A stretch of DNA of 64,000 nucleotides from Oscillibacter valericigenes (lineage in GTDB: Bacteria; Bacillota; Clostridia; Oscillospirales; Oscillospiraceae), in assembly GCF_021531915.1 (NCBI RefSeq), contig NZ_JAFBIV010000001.1, positions 273,881-337,880 of the forward strand, given 5' to 3'. The position numbers were made by a program, and so were the translations under genes. How positions within the stretch are numbered: the stretch's first letter is position 1; every line of letters starts with the position of its first letter. The notes below the pieces were generated by a model. It did no database searches. It worked only from the letters and a program-made list of their open reading frames with translations, and was not told where the DNA came from. Positions 49,984-59,323 of the stretch are shown here, one piece after another.

Positions 49984-50220
49984 GCGCGAATTTTTAAGTG
50001 GCAAGGCCGAAAACGCGGCGAAACAAAATCCCAATTGGCGCGTGTTGCACCGCAAAATTTATTAGAAATCAGGCTAAAAAATTGGCCAACGGATTCGAAC
50101 TCAGAACCCAAAATAAACAATTGATCATACCGCCAATTTTAGAAAAAGTGGGCAAAAATGCCCCAAAATCATGCCCAAAAAGAGGACGATTTTTTAAAAA
50201 TGGCGAATGACAGCATCCTT

Positions 50221-50260
50221 CTTAGGAGGCGGATGCTCTATCCTGCTGAGCTACGGAGAC
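50221..50260 (-). other. tRNA-Arg 5' half, probable attachment-site remnant
   Basis: 40 nt, from the acceptor 5' strand (GTCTCCG) through the D-arm to the anticodon loop (CTCCTAAG), identical at 38 of 40 positions to 49692-49731. Beyond the anticodon the match ends: the anticodon stem does not close and no T-arm or acceptor 3' strand follows. The point of divergence is where the low-GC element DNA begins. Confidence 0.75.
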
Positions 50261-50319
50261 AAGGTACAAGCGGTATTGTACCCGATTTGAGCCGTTCTGT
50301 CAATTCAAATGGGGGCGGA

Positions 50320-51486
50320 TTACTCGATGACCCGGACCCGGATCACGTTGGCCAGCTTGCGGACATCCTCGATGACGGCGGCGTCCACCTTGGTGCCCAG
50401 ATCCACCATGGTATAGGCCAAATCGCCCTTGGACTTGTTGCTCAGGTTTTCCACGTTGACGCCGTCCTTGGACAGCAGCGTGGTGATGTTTGCCAGCATG
50501 GCGGGCACGTTCTTGTGGATGATGCACATGCGCATGACGCCGCTGCGCTCCATAGAGACGGCGGGCAGGTTCACGGAGTTGCGGATGTTGCCGTTTTCCA
50601 GATAGTCCTTCAGCTCGTCCACCGCCATGACGGCGCAGTTCTGCTCGCTCTCCGGGGTGGAGGCGCCCAGGTGGGGCATGGCCACCACGTGGGGGGCCTG
50701 CACCAGCCGGTTGTTGGGGAAGTCCGTGATGTAAGTGGCGACCCAGCCGGTGTCCAGAGCGGCCAGCATGGCCTCGTCGTCCACGACCTCGCCCCGGGCC
50801 AGGTTGATGAACCGGACGCCCCGCTTCATGGCGGCGATGGCCTTGGCGTCGATCATGCCCTTGGTCTGGGCCGTGTAATGGATGTGGATGGTGATGTAAT
50901 CGGCCCGCTTATACAGCTCGTTGATGTCTTTCACCACATGGATGTGCCGGTCCAGCCGCAGGGCGGAATCCACGGACAGATAGGGGTCGTAGCCATAGAC
51001 GTCCATGCCCAGGGACAGGGCCATGTTGGCCACCAGAGAGCCGATGGCGCCCAGGCCGATGACGCCCAGGGATTTTTTATAGAGCTCCGGGCCCACAAAG
51101 GCGGACTTGCCCTTCTCCACCACCGTGGTCACGTCCACGCCGGCCTCCACCTGTTCCCGCACCCAGCGGATGGAGCCGTCCACGTCCCGGGAGCCCATCA
51201 GCATGGCGCACAGCACCAGCTCCTTCACGGCGTTGGCGTTGGCACCGGGGGTGCTGAACACGGCGATGCCCGCCTCGGAGCAGCGGTCGATGGGGATGTT
51301 GTTGACGCCCACGCCTGCACGGGAGATGGCCAGCAGGTTGGAGGGGAACTGGTAGTCCAGCAGCTTGGCGGACCGGACCACGATGCCGTCCTCGTTGGTC
51401 TCATTGTCGGAGACCACATAGTGCTCCGGATCGAAGCGGTTCAGGCCCATGGGAGAAATTTTGTTCAGTGTTTTGATGTGATACAT
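50320..51486 (-). CDS. serA: D-3-phosphoglycerate dehydrogenase (serine biosynthesis)
   Basis: 388 residues from the ATG at 51486 (AGGAGG nine bases upstream); the frame extends to 51738 but overlaps the promoter. Seen: SRAGVGVNNIPIDRC, NAD-binding GLGAIGSLVANMALSLGMDV, FINLARGEVVDDEA with the catalytic Arg, PHLGASTPESEQN with the catalytic His, and a C-terminal ACT domain (HKNVPAMLANITTLLSKDGV). It oxidises 3-phosphoglycerate as the first step of serine synthesis. The ACT domain suggests serine feedback. First host gene after the ICE border. Confidence 0.93.
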   Translation of the reverse strand: MYHIKTLNKISPMGLNRFDPEHYVVSDNETNEDGIVVRSAKLLDYQFPSNLLAISRAGVGVNNIPIDRCSEAGIAVFSTPGANANAVKELVLCAMLMGSRDVDGSIRWVREQVEAGVDVTTVVEKGKSAFVGPELYKKSLGVIGLGAIGSLVANMALSLGMDVYGYDPYLSVDSALRLDRHIHVVKDINELYKRADYITIHIHYTAQTKGMIDAKAIAAMKRGVRFINLARGEVVDDEAMLAALDTGWVATYITDFPNNRLVQAPHVVAMPHLGASTPESEQNCAVMAVDELKDYLENGNIRNSVNLPAVSMERSGVMRMCIIHKNVPAMLANITTLLSKDGVNVENLSNKSKGDLAYTMVDLGTKVDAAVIEDVRKLANVIRVRVIE

Positions 51487-51574
51487 GGCGAAATGCCTCC
51501 TGGGTGGTCCCAGCGGACCACGATACTTGCGGGGGAACGTGCGATGCTGGCACCGCTTCCGCCGCAGCAGTTTC

Positions 51575-51603
51575 ATTATAGGGTTGGCACCGGAAAAGAA
51601 CAA
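51575..51603 (-). promoter_or_regulatory. Promoter of serA
   Basis: Minus strand -35 TTGTTC (51603-51598), 17-bp spacer, -10 TATAAT (51580-51575). The leader to the ATG is about 85 nt and holds a GTGGTCC-GCT-GGGACCAC hairpin. Confidence 0.75.
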
Positions 51604-51739
51604 TGGAGAGAGTCCCCAAAAAAGCTGCCGGAGAAGCGAAAACTTTGGTGAAAAAGGTAGTATCTCTGCGGCTGCATCAAATATGGGAGAATTGCCGGAG
51701 AAAATCTCATAAAAAACCGAAAAAATGTAGATTTCCACC

Positions 51740-51768
51740 TTGAAATGCGGGAAAAATATAACTATAAT
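51740..51768 (+). promoter_or_regulatory. Promoter of typA
   Basis: -35 TTGAAA, 17-bp spacer, -10 TATAAT (51763-51768), 46 bases ahead of the typA ATG. Confidence 0.8.
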
Positions 51769-51814
51769 ATTATGCTGTGTTTGAATCTTACGTCAGAAAG
51801 AAAGGACGTTCCAT

Positions 51815-53638
<1,824 letters not shown>

Positions 53639-53647
53639 GTTTTCCCA

Positions 53648-53677
53648 GAAAGCCCCGGAAGCTTTTCCGGGGCTTTC
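53648..53677 (+). terminator. Terminator of typA
   Basis: Perfect 13-bp stem GAAAGCCCCGGAA/TTCCGGGGCTTTC with a GCTT loop, nine bases after the typA stop. Little T-run on the plus strand beyond the stem. Confidence 0.75.
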
Positions 53678-53732
53678 GACTGTCGAAAAACCCCGGTTTG
53701 AAGAAAAAGAACTCAATTTTGCAGGGGGAGTA

Positions 53733-53925
53733 CGAGGGGGCGGAAGCCCCCTCGTGTTGAATCGAATGCCTGCAAAAAGCCTGCGTCAGCAGGCGTTTGC
53801 GCCGCGTAGCGGCAGCTTTTCGGGCCGCAGTGCGGTCAGAAAAGCGAGGCATTGTGAAGGCTGTCGAAAAAGTCCACTGGACTTTTTTCGACAGCCTGAG
53901 CCCCGGAGTTTTCCGGGGCTTTTTC
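53733..53925. repeat. Cluster of intergenic palindromes
   Basis: 375 bp without a gene (53639-54013) carries several hairpins: CGAGGGGGC/GCCCCCTCG (53733-53754), CTGCGTCAGCAG and GCCGCGTAGCGGC, the long AGGCTGTCGAAAAAGTCC arm (53858-53897), and AGCCCCGGA/TTCCGGGGCT followed by TTTTT (53899-53925), a plus-strand terminator. Their density suggests repeat elements rather than one terminator. Confidence 0.65.
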
Positions 53926-53951
53926 CTGCTTTGGGAACTTTTTTGTTTCCC

Positions 53952-53980
53952 TTGCCGTCTTGATCAGCAGATGCTATGAT
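53952..53980 (+). promoter_or_regulatory. Promoter of the stalk-domain protein gene
   Basis: -35 TTGCCG, 17-bp spacer, -10 TATGAT (53975-53980), 33 bases before the GTG start. Confidence 0.7.
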
Positions 53981-54013
53981 AGGACCATAGAAATCCGAAG
54001 AGGAGGAATTTCC

Positions 54014-55024
54014 GTGAAGAAGATGATCGCCCGCGTCTTTGCGCTGACTTTGTGCGCCGCTGTGGTGTGCGCCCTGCCTGCCTTCGCCGCGGAGGAAGAG
54101 ACCGCCGCCCCCGAAGCGCCCGCCTATCTGGCTCCCGTCCGGGTGTGGGGTGTCGTCACACGGCTGGAAAATGGCGCCGTCCTGCTGAAGAATTCCAATG
54201 AAAATGACCCATATCATGAGGTCATCCTCCATCTGGCGGAGACCACCCCCGTGGTGGACGCCGTCACCGGCCTGCCCCTGGACCGGGAGCTGCGGAACGG
54301 GGAGACCGTCTACGCCTGGGTGGGCCCTGCCATGACCTTGAGCCTGCCGCCCCAGGCTACTGCCGAGGTGGTGGTTGCCAACATTCCGGCGGATTTCGGC
54401 GCGCCCCAGTATTACCAGGTGGCGCAGATCAAAACAAGGATGTACGCCGACAAAAGCAGCCCACTGATCGCTGTGGAGGTAGCCGTCACCAGCGGACTGG
54501 GGCTGAAGATCGAGGAGCCGGGCCTGCGGATCACCGTTCAGGCGGAGCTCCTCCCCTGGAAAACCCGCCAGATCGTACAGATGGAGGACCTGCAGCCGGG
54601 CTCCCAATTCCTGGCCTGGACAGACAGCCATGGCCAGGTGACACGAGTTCTGCTGTTCCCTTACGCCTACCGGACCTGGCTGCGGTATGACGGCTACGGC
54701 GGCATCGATATGCCCGGAGAGGGCTTTCCCAAGACGCCCAACGGCTATCTGACGGTGGCGGCCAAGGAGACGGAGGAAGAGGTCCTGCTGCCCATCCGGG
54801 CCGTGGCGGAGGCCGCCGGGTATACGGTGAACTGGGTCCCCGGCCAGGGCGCTGTGGTGACCGACGGGGAAAACCTGGTGTTCTCCGTCCTGCCGGGACA
54901 GGATGTGGCCCGCACTGCCGACGGCGAAACATGGCTCACGGGTAACTGTTATTTCGAAAAGGGCACCACCTATCTGCCCGCCATAGACCTGGTGCGGCTA
55001 CTGAACCTGTTTCCCGTGTATTGA
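54014..55024 (+). CDS. Secreted copper-amine-oxidase-like stalk-domain protein (GTG start)
   Basis: 336 residues from the GTG at 54014 (AGAGGAGGAATTTCC upstream; the frame extends further but without a signal). A signal peptide follows (MIARVFALTLCAAVVCALPA, cut near AFA). The C-terminal 90 residues match the copper amine oxidase N-terminal (stalk) domain: EEEVLLPIRAVAEAAGYTVN, then VTDGENLVFSV and TYLPAIDLVRLL. The middle is a beta-rich region without known motif. Such proteins are exported and wall- or membrane-associated. No enzyme activity is expected from the stalk domain alone. Confidence 0.85.
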   Translation: MKKMIARVFALTLCAAVVCALPAFAAEEETAAPEAPAYLAPVRVWGVVTRLENGAVLLKNSNENDPYHEVILHLAETTPVVDAVTGLPLDRELRNGETVYAWVGPAMTLSLPPQATAEVVVANIPADFGAPQYYQVAQIKTRMYADKSSPLIAVEVAVTSGLGLKIEEPGLRITVQAELLPWKTRQIVQMEDLQPGSQFLAWTDSHGQVTRVLLFPYAYRTWLRYDGYGGIDMPGEGFPKTPNGYLTVAAKETEEEVLLPIRAVAEAAGYTVNWVPGQGAVVTDGENLVFSVLPGQDVARTADGETWLTGNCYFEKGTTYLPAIDLVRLLNLFPVY

Positions 55025-55064
55025 TTTTTCATCCCCGGCGCACACTAAGGCCGAGGTGATGAAC

Positions 55065-55232
55065 ATGGAGGATTTGCCCTTGGGCTTCGGCATGGCCCTG
55101 GCCCAGCATCCGGAGGCCATGGCCCGCTTTGCCGCATTATCGGAAGCGGAGCAGCAGGCCATCATCGACGGCACCCATGCCGTCCGCTCCAAGCAGGAGA
55201 TGCAGGCCTACGTGGAAAACCTGATGAAGTGA
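55065..55232 (+). CDS. 55-residue conserved-looking small protein
   Basis: Start ATG at 55065 with GAGGTG six bases upstream (an ATG at 55059 would add two residues). Reads MEDLPLGFGMALAQHPEAMA, then RFAALSEAEQQAIIDGTHAV and a helical end KQEMQAYVENLMK. Soluble and helical, with codon use like the host genes and good ribosome signals, ending at a strong terminator. Function unknown. Probably co-transcribed with the stalk-domain gene. Confidence 0.72.
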   Translation: MEDLPLGFGMALAQHPEAMARFAALSEAEQQAIIDGTHAVRSKQEMQAYVENLMK

Positions 55233-55237
55233 AGAAC

Positions 55238-55271
55238 GCCCCGGACCCGCATGGGTCCGGGGCAATTTTCT
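55238..55271. terminator. Terminator shared by convergent genes
   Basis: Perfect 11-bp stem GCCCCGGACCC/GGGTCCGGGGC with a GCAT loop, then AATTTTCTTT on the plus strand. It lies between the 55-residue gene and the convergent serine hydrolase gene. Confidence 0.85.
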
Positions 55272-57326
55272 TTATTGAAAGCGCAGATGGAACCGGGCAC
55301 CCGGGTCTCCGGCGAAGACCACGAAGCCGTCCTGGGGCAGCACTGCTGCGGTGTCTCCCCACAGCACCGAGGAGGCGGTCACCTGGCCGCTGCCGTCGTA
55401 GACCCAGAAGCCGGCATCCTCCGGCATCTGCACGGTCATGGTCGTTCCGGCGTGCCGGCCCACCTGATACCAGCGGGCATAGCCGTCCGCCTGAACAGTG
55501 GAATAGGACCAGCCGGCGCCGGTGTAAAGCACAGGGGCCCCCTCCATCGACATGTACAGAGCGTTATTGGACTCCATCCAGGTGATGCCGTCCTGCTCAA
55601 AGACATTGATCTCCTGGCCGTCCCGGCCGCCCGCGCCGGGGAGCTGCAGCTCATACCGGGCGGAGGTACTGTCCACGATGCGGCTGCCGCCGGCATAGCC
55701 GGGGACCATCTCCGCCCGTTCCTGGGCGGCGCTGTCCGCCAGAGCCAGATACGTCTGGGAGGAGTATTTTTCTCCCATGGGCAGGAAGGACATGGAGAGA
55801 TACCGGTCCCAGTCTGTCTGAACCTCCGGAGCGATGGGATTCTCCGGCAGCTTTACCGCCGCATAGTTGGCGGTGGGCAGGATGCCCAGGCCGGGCAGCT
55901 GCCCCGCTCCCTGCTGATAGAGATAGGTCTGGCCGTTGGACTCCGTTACGAAGCGCATGGCGGCCTGCCCGGTGGAATCCCGGAAGGTGCCGTCGTCCCG
56001 GTAGGTGAAGGTCATGGCGGGGATGCTGGGCATGGTGAGGACGTGCATGGTCAGGGTGCCGTCGGCGGTCACGTCCACCCGGTACTGGGCGGCGGTGGAG
56101 CCATAGTATCCGCTGTGTTTTGTCAGTTCTTCTGGCATGGCGGCGGGGGCGGCCTCGGGCAGGAGGGGGACGCTTTCGTCCAGCGCCACGCCCTGGACCT
56201 TCAACGCGGCTGCCAGCATCTGGGCGGCGGCCATCTCGTTATAGGCGGAGGAGCCGCCGGAGGACAGGACAGCAGCCGCCATGTGATACTCCGGGATCAC
56301 CACCAGCCCCGCGTGATACCGCAGGGTATCGCCGCCCTTCACCAGGGCCTGGATGCCGCTCTGGCTGAAGGGGAGCCATTCCACGGCGTCCCAGCCCAGG
56401 CCGTAGCTCAAGGCGTCGGGGGCGTCCGTGTCGGGCCAGATGCCCCGGTCATACTCCGGTGCCGCCATGGCCTTCAGGGAGGACTGCCGCAGCAGCTTTG
56501 TCCCGGTCAGGGCGCCGCCCAAAGACGCCAGGTCACTGGCGGTGGCGTAGATGCCGCCGGTGCCCACCAGGTTCAGGCAGTCCTGGGGCAGGGCCCGGGT
56601 GTCCGCGCCGTGATAGGTTTTTGCCAGCCGCTCCGTATCGAAATCATCGCCGGGGGCAAAGGTGTTTTCCAGCCCTGCGGGCTTTAAGATGCGGGCGCGC
56701 ACATAGTCCATGAACTCCATGCCGGTGACGGCCTCCACCACCAGCTCCGCCAGAGTGAAGCCGTCGTTGCAGTAGACGCTGTACGCGCCGGGATCGGCCT
56801 TGAGGTGCTGGGTGGAGAGCTGCTCCAGCAGGCTGTCAGCGGCCACGGGATCGGTGTCATCGAACAGCATGGCACTTTCAAAGTGGGAGCCCATGAGCCC
56901 GGAGGAGTGGTTCAGCAGCATCCGCACGGTGATCTGCTTGTACCGTTCGTCCGCCATTTTGAAGTTTTTCAGATACCGGGTCACCGGGGCGTCCAGAGAC
57001 ACCCGTCCCGCCTCCGCCAGCTGCATCACCGCCACGGTGGTGTAGATCTTGCTGACGGAGCCGATGCCGTAGAGAATATCGTCGGTCAGGGCCCGGTTCT
57101 CCGTCCGGGAGTAATTGCCGCAGCTGCCGGTGAGGACCACCTGGCCGTCCTGCCACAGGGCGTACTGGACGCTGTCGGCGGCACCGTAGGTCAGGGCCCC
57201 CTGGGCGGCGGCCTGGGCGGTTTCCTCCGGAGAGGGCACCGCTTCCTCCGCCATGGAGGAGACCGACAGGCTCAGAGCCAGGACCAGCGCCAGCAGCAGG
57301 GCGCTTCCGCGTTTCCAAAGTTTCAT
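55272..57326 (-). CDS. Secreted serine hydrolase of the beta-lactamase/PBP (class C) family
   Basis: 684 residues from the ATG at 57326 (AAAGGA upstream). A signal peptide (LWKRGSALLLALVLALSLSV, cut near SMA) is followed by the class C fold: nucleophile SVSK at 90-93, YCN in YSVYCNDGFTLAEL, and HAG in LRYHAGLVV. The C-terminal 300 residues are an added beta-rich domain. It may be a D,D-peptidase, D-amino peptidase or esterase. A resistance beta-lactamase is less likely, because of the large extra domain and chromosomal setting. Confidence 0.88.
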   Translation of the reverse strand: MKLWKRGSALLLALVLALSLSVSSMAEEAVPSPEETAQAAAQGALTYGAADSVQYALWQDGQVVLTGSCGNYSRTENRALTDDILYGIGSVSKIYTTVAVMQLAEAGRVSLDAPVTRYLKNFKMADERYKQITVRMLLNHSSGLMGSHFESAMLFDDTDPVAADSLLEQLSTQHLKADPGAYSVYCNDGFTLAELVVEAVTGMEFMDYVRARILKPAGLENTFAPGDDFDTERLAKTYHGADTRALPQDCLNLVGTGGIYATASDLASLGGALTGTKLLRQSSLKAMAAPEYDRGIWPDTDAPDALSYGLGWDAVEWLPFSQSGIQALVKGGDTLRYHAGLVVIPEYHMAAAVLSSGGSSAYNEMAAAQMLAAALKVQGVALDESVPLLPEAAPAAMPEELTKHSGYYGSTAAQYRVDVTADGTLTMHVLTMPSIPAMTFTYRDDGTFRDSTGQAAMRFVTESNGQTYLYQQGAGQLPGLGILPTANYAAVKLPENPIAPEVQTDWDRYLSMSFLPMGEKYSSQTYLALADSAAQERAEMVPGYAGGSRIVDSTSARYELQLPGAGGRDGQEINVFEQDGITWMESNNALYMSMEGAPVLYTGAGWSYSTVQADGYARWYQVGRHAGTTMTVQMPEDAGFWVYDGSGQVTASSVLWGDTAAVLPQDGFVVFAGDPGARFHLRFQ

Positions 57327-57488
57327 AAGCATTCCTTTCCCGCCCCGGAGGAGCGCATCGGTTTCATGCTGTCATCATAAGCCTTCCAGCAGGGGGAAGG
57401 TCAAGGGAAATTTTGAAAAAACTTCCGCCAGCCGCCGAAAAGGTAAGATAGGGGCCCCCGGGAGATACTCCGGGGACCCTTGCAGATG

Positions 57489-57704
57489 TTACCAGCGGCC
57501 CTTAGTCTGGAAGGTCAGCCATTTCAGCTCCGTATAGTCGTCCATGGAGCAGCGGCCGCACTCCCGGCCTACGCCGCTCTCCTTGACGCCGCCGGCGATG
57601 ACCCTGGCGCCCTGTGCCACGGCGTCGTCGATCTGGCCCTGGACGCAGCCGTCGGTCTGGGGGACCCACTGACCGTCCATGCACAGTTGGTATTCCGCTT
57701 GCAT
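57489..57704 (-). pseudogene. Collapsed aldehyde dehydrogenase remnant
   Basis: 71 codons, open from ATG to stop. Three pieces of an aldehyde dehydrogenase are fused in frame: the start (YQLCMDGQWVPQTDG, like L-x-I-D-G-x-W-V), a middle piece (IDDAVAQGARVIAGG, the segment normally near residue 330) and the C-terminal end (GVKESGVGRECGRCSMDDYT, then ELKWL). The NAD-binding fold, catalytic Cys and Glu are all missing, against a normal length of about 480. It cannot be an active enzyme. Confidence 0.75.
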
Positions 57705-57731
57705 GGCGGTGTTCCTTTCGTGTGTGAGGGT

Positions 57732-58571
57732 TCAGGGTTTACTGGCCAAAAGACCGAGAAGGGGTTCAAAGTCCACACCCTCCCGCATGGGGAGCGCCTC
57801 CAGGGCCGTCCGCTCCGCGCAGGCCCGGACGAAGTCCACCGCCTGACGGGCGGCCTCGGGCAGGGATGCCCCCTGTACCAGAGCGCCGGTCAGCACGCTG
57901 GTGAACACGTCTCCGGTGCCGTGAAATTCCTGGGGCACCCGGCAGGTCTGGACCGCCTCGGTGCAGCCGGTCCGGGCGTCAAAGCACATGGCGCCGGTCA
58001 GGTCCGGTTCGCAGGAGGCTCCCGTCAGCACCACGGAACGCTGTCCCTCCAGGCTCAGCCGTTCCACGATCTCCCGGCAGCCGGCCTCGCCGGAGGGGAG
58101 CGCCTCGTAAGGCATGTCCAGCAGCAGGGCGGCCTCCGTCAGATTGGGGGTGATGACATCGGCCTGCATGGCCAGGCGTGCGGTGCCTTCGCACATGGCG
58201 GGGGTGTAGGTCTGATAGACCTTCCCATGGTCTCCCATGACTGGGTCGATTACCACGATGGTCTCCGGGCTCCGGAAGTCCCGGATGAAGTCCGCTACCA
58301 TGCCGATCTGGCGCTCACTGCCCAGAAAGCCGCTGTAAATGGCCTGAAAGTCCAGGTCCAGGGACTTCCAGTGGCGGGCGACCTTCGGCATTTCGTCCGT
58401 CATATCCAGAAAGGTGAAGCCCTCAAAGCCACCAGTGTGGGTGGAGAGGAAGGCGGTGGGCAGAGGGCAGCACTGCAGGCCCATGGCGGACAGAATGGGG
58501 ATGGCGACCGTCAGGGAACAGCGGCCAAAGCCGGACATATCGTGGATGGCGGCAACGCGGGGTGTCAGCAT
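57732..58571 (-). CDS. pdxY: Pyridoxal/pyridoxamine kinase
   Basis: 279 residues from the ATG at 58571 (GAGGAC upstream; the longer frame crosses the promoter). Seen: VAAIHDMSGFGRCSLTVAIP, LPTAFLSTHTGGFEGFTF, VIDPVMGDHGKVY, ITPNLTEAALLL and the anion-hole/catalytic HGTGDVFTSVLTGAL. A ribokinase-fold enzyme that phosphorylates pyridoxal or pyridoxamine in the vitamin B6 salvage route. Own promoter at 58611-58639. Confidence 0.93.
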   Translation of the reverse strand: MLTPRVAAIHDMSGFGRCSLTVAIPILSAMGLQCCPLPTAFLSTHTGGFEGFTFLDMTDEMPKVARHWKSLDLDFQAIYSGFLGSERQIGMVADFIRDFRSPETIVVIDPVMGDHGKVYQTYTPAMCEGTARLAMQADVITPNLTEAALLLDMPYEALPSGEAGCREIVERLSLEGQRSVVLTGASCEPDLTGAMCFDARTGCTEAVQTCRVPQEFHGTGDVFTSVLTGALVQGASLPEAARQAVDFVRACAERTALEALPMREGVDFEPLLGLLASKP

Positions 58572-58610
58572 GGGATCAGTCCTCGTTTCATCGGTTTCAG
58601 ATATAAATTG

Positions 58611-58639
58611 ATTGTACCGCAGATTTTCCTGTTGTTCAA
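58611..58639 (-). promoter_or_regulatory. Promoter of pdxY
   Basis: Minus strand -35 TTGAAC (58639-58634), 17-bp spacer, -10 TACAAT (58616-58611), 40 bases before the ATG. The -35 box overlaps the -35 box of a promoter pointing the other way. Confidence 0.75.
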
Positions 58640-58660
58640 GGACGGAAGTTGTGTTATACT
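58632..58660 (+). promoter_or_regulatory. Promoter of the tRNA-Leu transcript
   Basis: -35 TTGTTC, 17-bp spacer, -10 TATACT (58655-58660), about 110 bases ahead of the tRNA-Leu. Confidence 0.7.
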
Positions 58661-58773
58661 GCACTTGTTCCGCTGATATGGCGGGATTGGAAGACGCATA
58701 GGAGTTAGGTGGTGTCACCTCAGCAAAGGTTTTGGATCATAAACAGCGGCAGGATGTACCTGCGTTCATATTG

Positions 58774-58858
58774 GCGGGCATGATGGAATTGGTAGACATG
58801 CGAGATTTAGGTTCTCGTGCAGCAATGCGTTGGGGTTCGAGTCCCCATGCCCGCACCA
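58774..58858 (+). tRNA. tRNA-Leu, anticodon TAG
   Basis: 85 nt with encoded CCA. Acceptor GCGGGCA/TGCCCGC, anticodon stem CGAGA/TCTCG around TTTAGGT, a long variable arm, T-arm GGGGTTCGAGTCCCC. Followed at once by a strong terminator. Confidence 0.97.
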
Positions 58859-58898
58859 CGTCGGAGCAAAGTCCGCTTTGCTCCGACGTTCTTTTATT
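58858..58898 (+). terminator. Terminator of tRNA-Leu
   Basis: Perfect 14-bp stem ACGTCGGAGCAAAG/CTTTGCTCCGACGT followed by TCTTTTATT. Confidence 0.9.
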
Positions 58899-58965
58899 CC
58901 TATGGAACAAAAGAACGTCATCCGCCTGTTTCCTTGCGCTTTGCGTGAAAAAATGGCAAAACCTG

Positions 58966-58994
58966 TGGACAATTTATTGCGTCCGTGCTATACT
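58966..58994 (+). promoter_or_regulatory. Promoter of a candidate small RNA
   Basis: -35 TGGACA (one base from TTGACA), 17-bp spacer, -10 TATACT (58989-58994). No protein start with a ribosome site follows before the terminator at 59067-59110. Confidence 0.7.
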
Positions 58995-59000
58995 CCTTAA

Positions 59001-59110
59001 AGTCTCAACGGCCCGCTTTAAAGCACTAAATAAAGCACCGGCCAAAGCGGCATCCTGGAGTGACCGGAGGAGCCTGAATATTGCAGGAGCTTGAAAGATC
59101 CTCTTTTTTT
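59001..59110 (+). ncRNA. Candidate small RNA between tRNA-Leu and the oad operon
   Basis: About 110 nt from the predicted start near 59001 to a terminator made of GAGGA/TCCTC (59067-59071 with 59099-59103) enclosing a CCTG/CAGG hairpin and followed by seven T. Internal stretches GGCCCGCTTTAAAGC and GCACCGGCCAAAGCGG can pair. No known RNA family was recognised. Confidence 0.5.
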
Positions 59111-59323
59111 CACAATAGAATGTTTGCTCTGTTTTTTCCATTGAATGTGTGGTATCTTATAGGAGGTACCTCTTCGGGACAGCAGGCAGCGTACCGTGCC
59201 TGGGCTGGCTGCCTCCTGCGTGAAAAATACGCGGAGGATATTGCTGTGTGATGCGTTTTCCAGTAAAAACCTGAGAAAACATATGATTCTGAGATTTATT
59301 AAAATTTAGAATAGGAGGAAGCT
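59111..59323 (+). other. Leader region of the oad operon
   Basis: 213 bp, non-coding. It contains GGTACC...GGTACGC-type complementary stretches and a GGCAGC...GCTGCC pair between 59164 and 59211, and CCTGCGTGAAAAATACGCGG at 59213-59232. It ends in AGGAGG before oadG. Looks like a structured 5' leader. No known riboswitch was recognised and no clear -35/-10 pair was found. Confidence 0.4.

Larger units (their letters stand above)
49732..50319. other. Non-coding border segment between tRNA-Arg and serA
   Basis: 588 bp, AT-rich to position 50220, then host-like GC. A 66-codon frame at 49779 lacks a ribosome site and is not called. It holds two strong tandem hairpins (49922-49983), a T-loop-like GGATTCGAA at 50091-50099, and the tRNA-Arg 5' fragment. 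It looks like the attachment end of the ICE or the scar of another element. Confidence 0.55.

Noticed and set aside
51487..51603. T-box or other riboswitch in the serA leader
   Set aside because: A GTGGTCC/GGGACCAC hairpin is present, but the conserved T-box bulge sequence and a terminator/antiterminator pair are not.
55272..57326. Antibiotic-resistance beta-lactamase
   Set aside because: SxxK, YxN and HxG motifs are present, but the protein is nearly twice the length of class C beta-lactamases, with an extra C-terminal domain, and lies among housekeeping genes.
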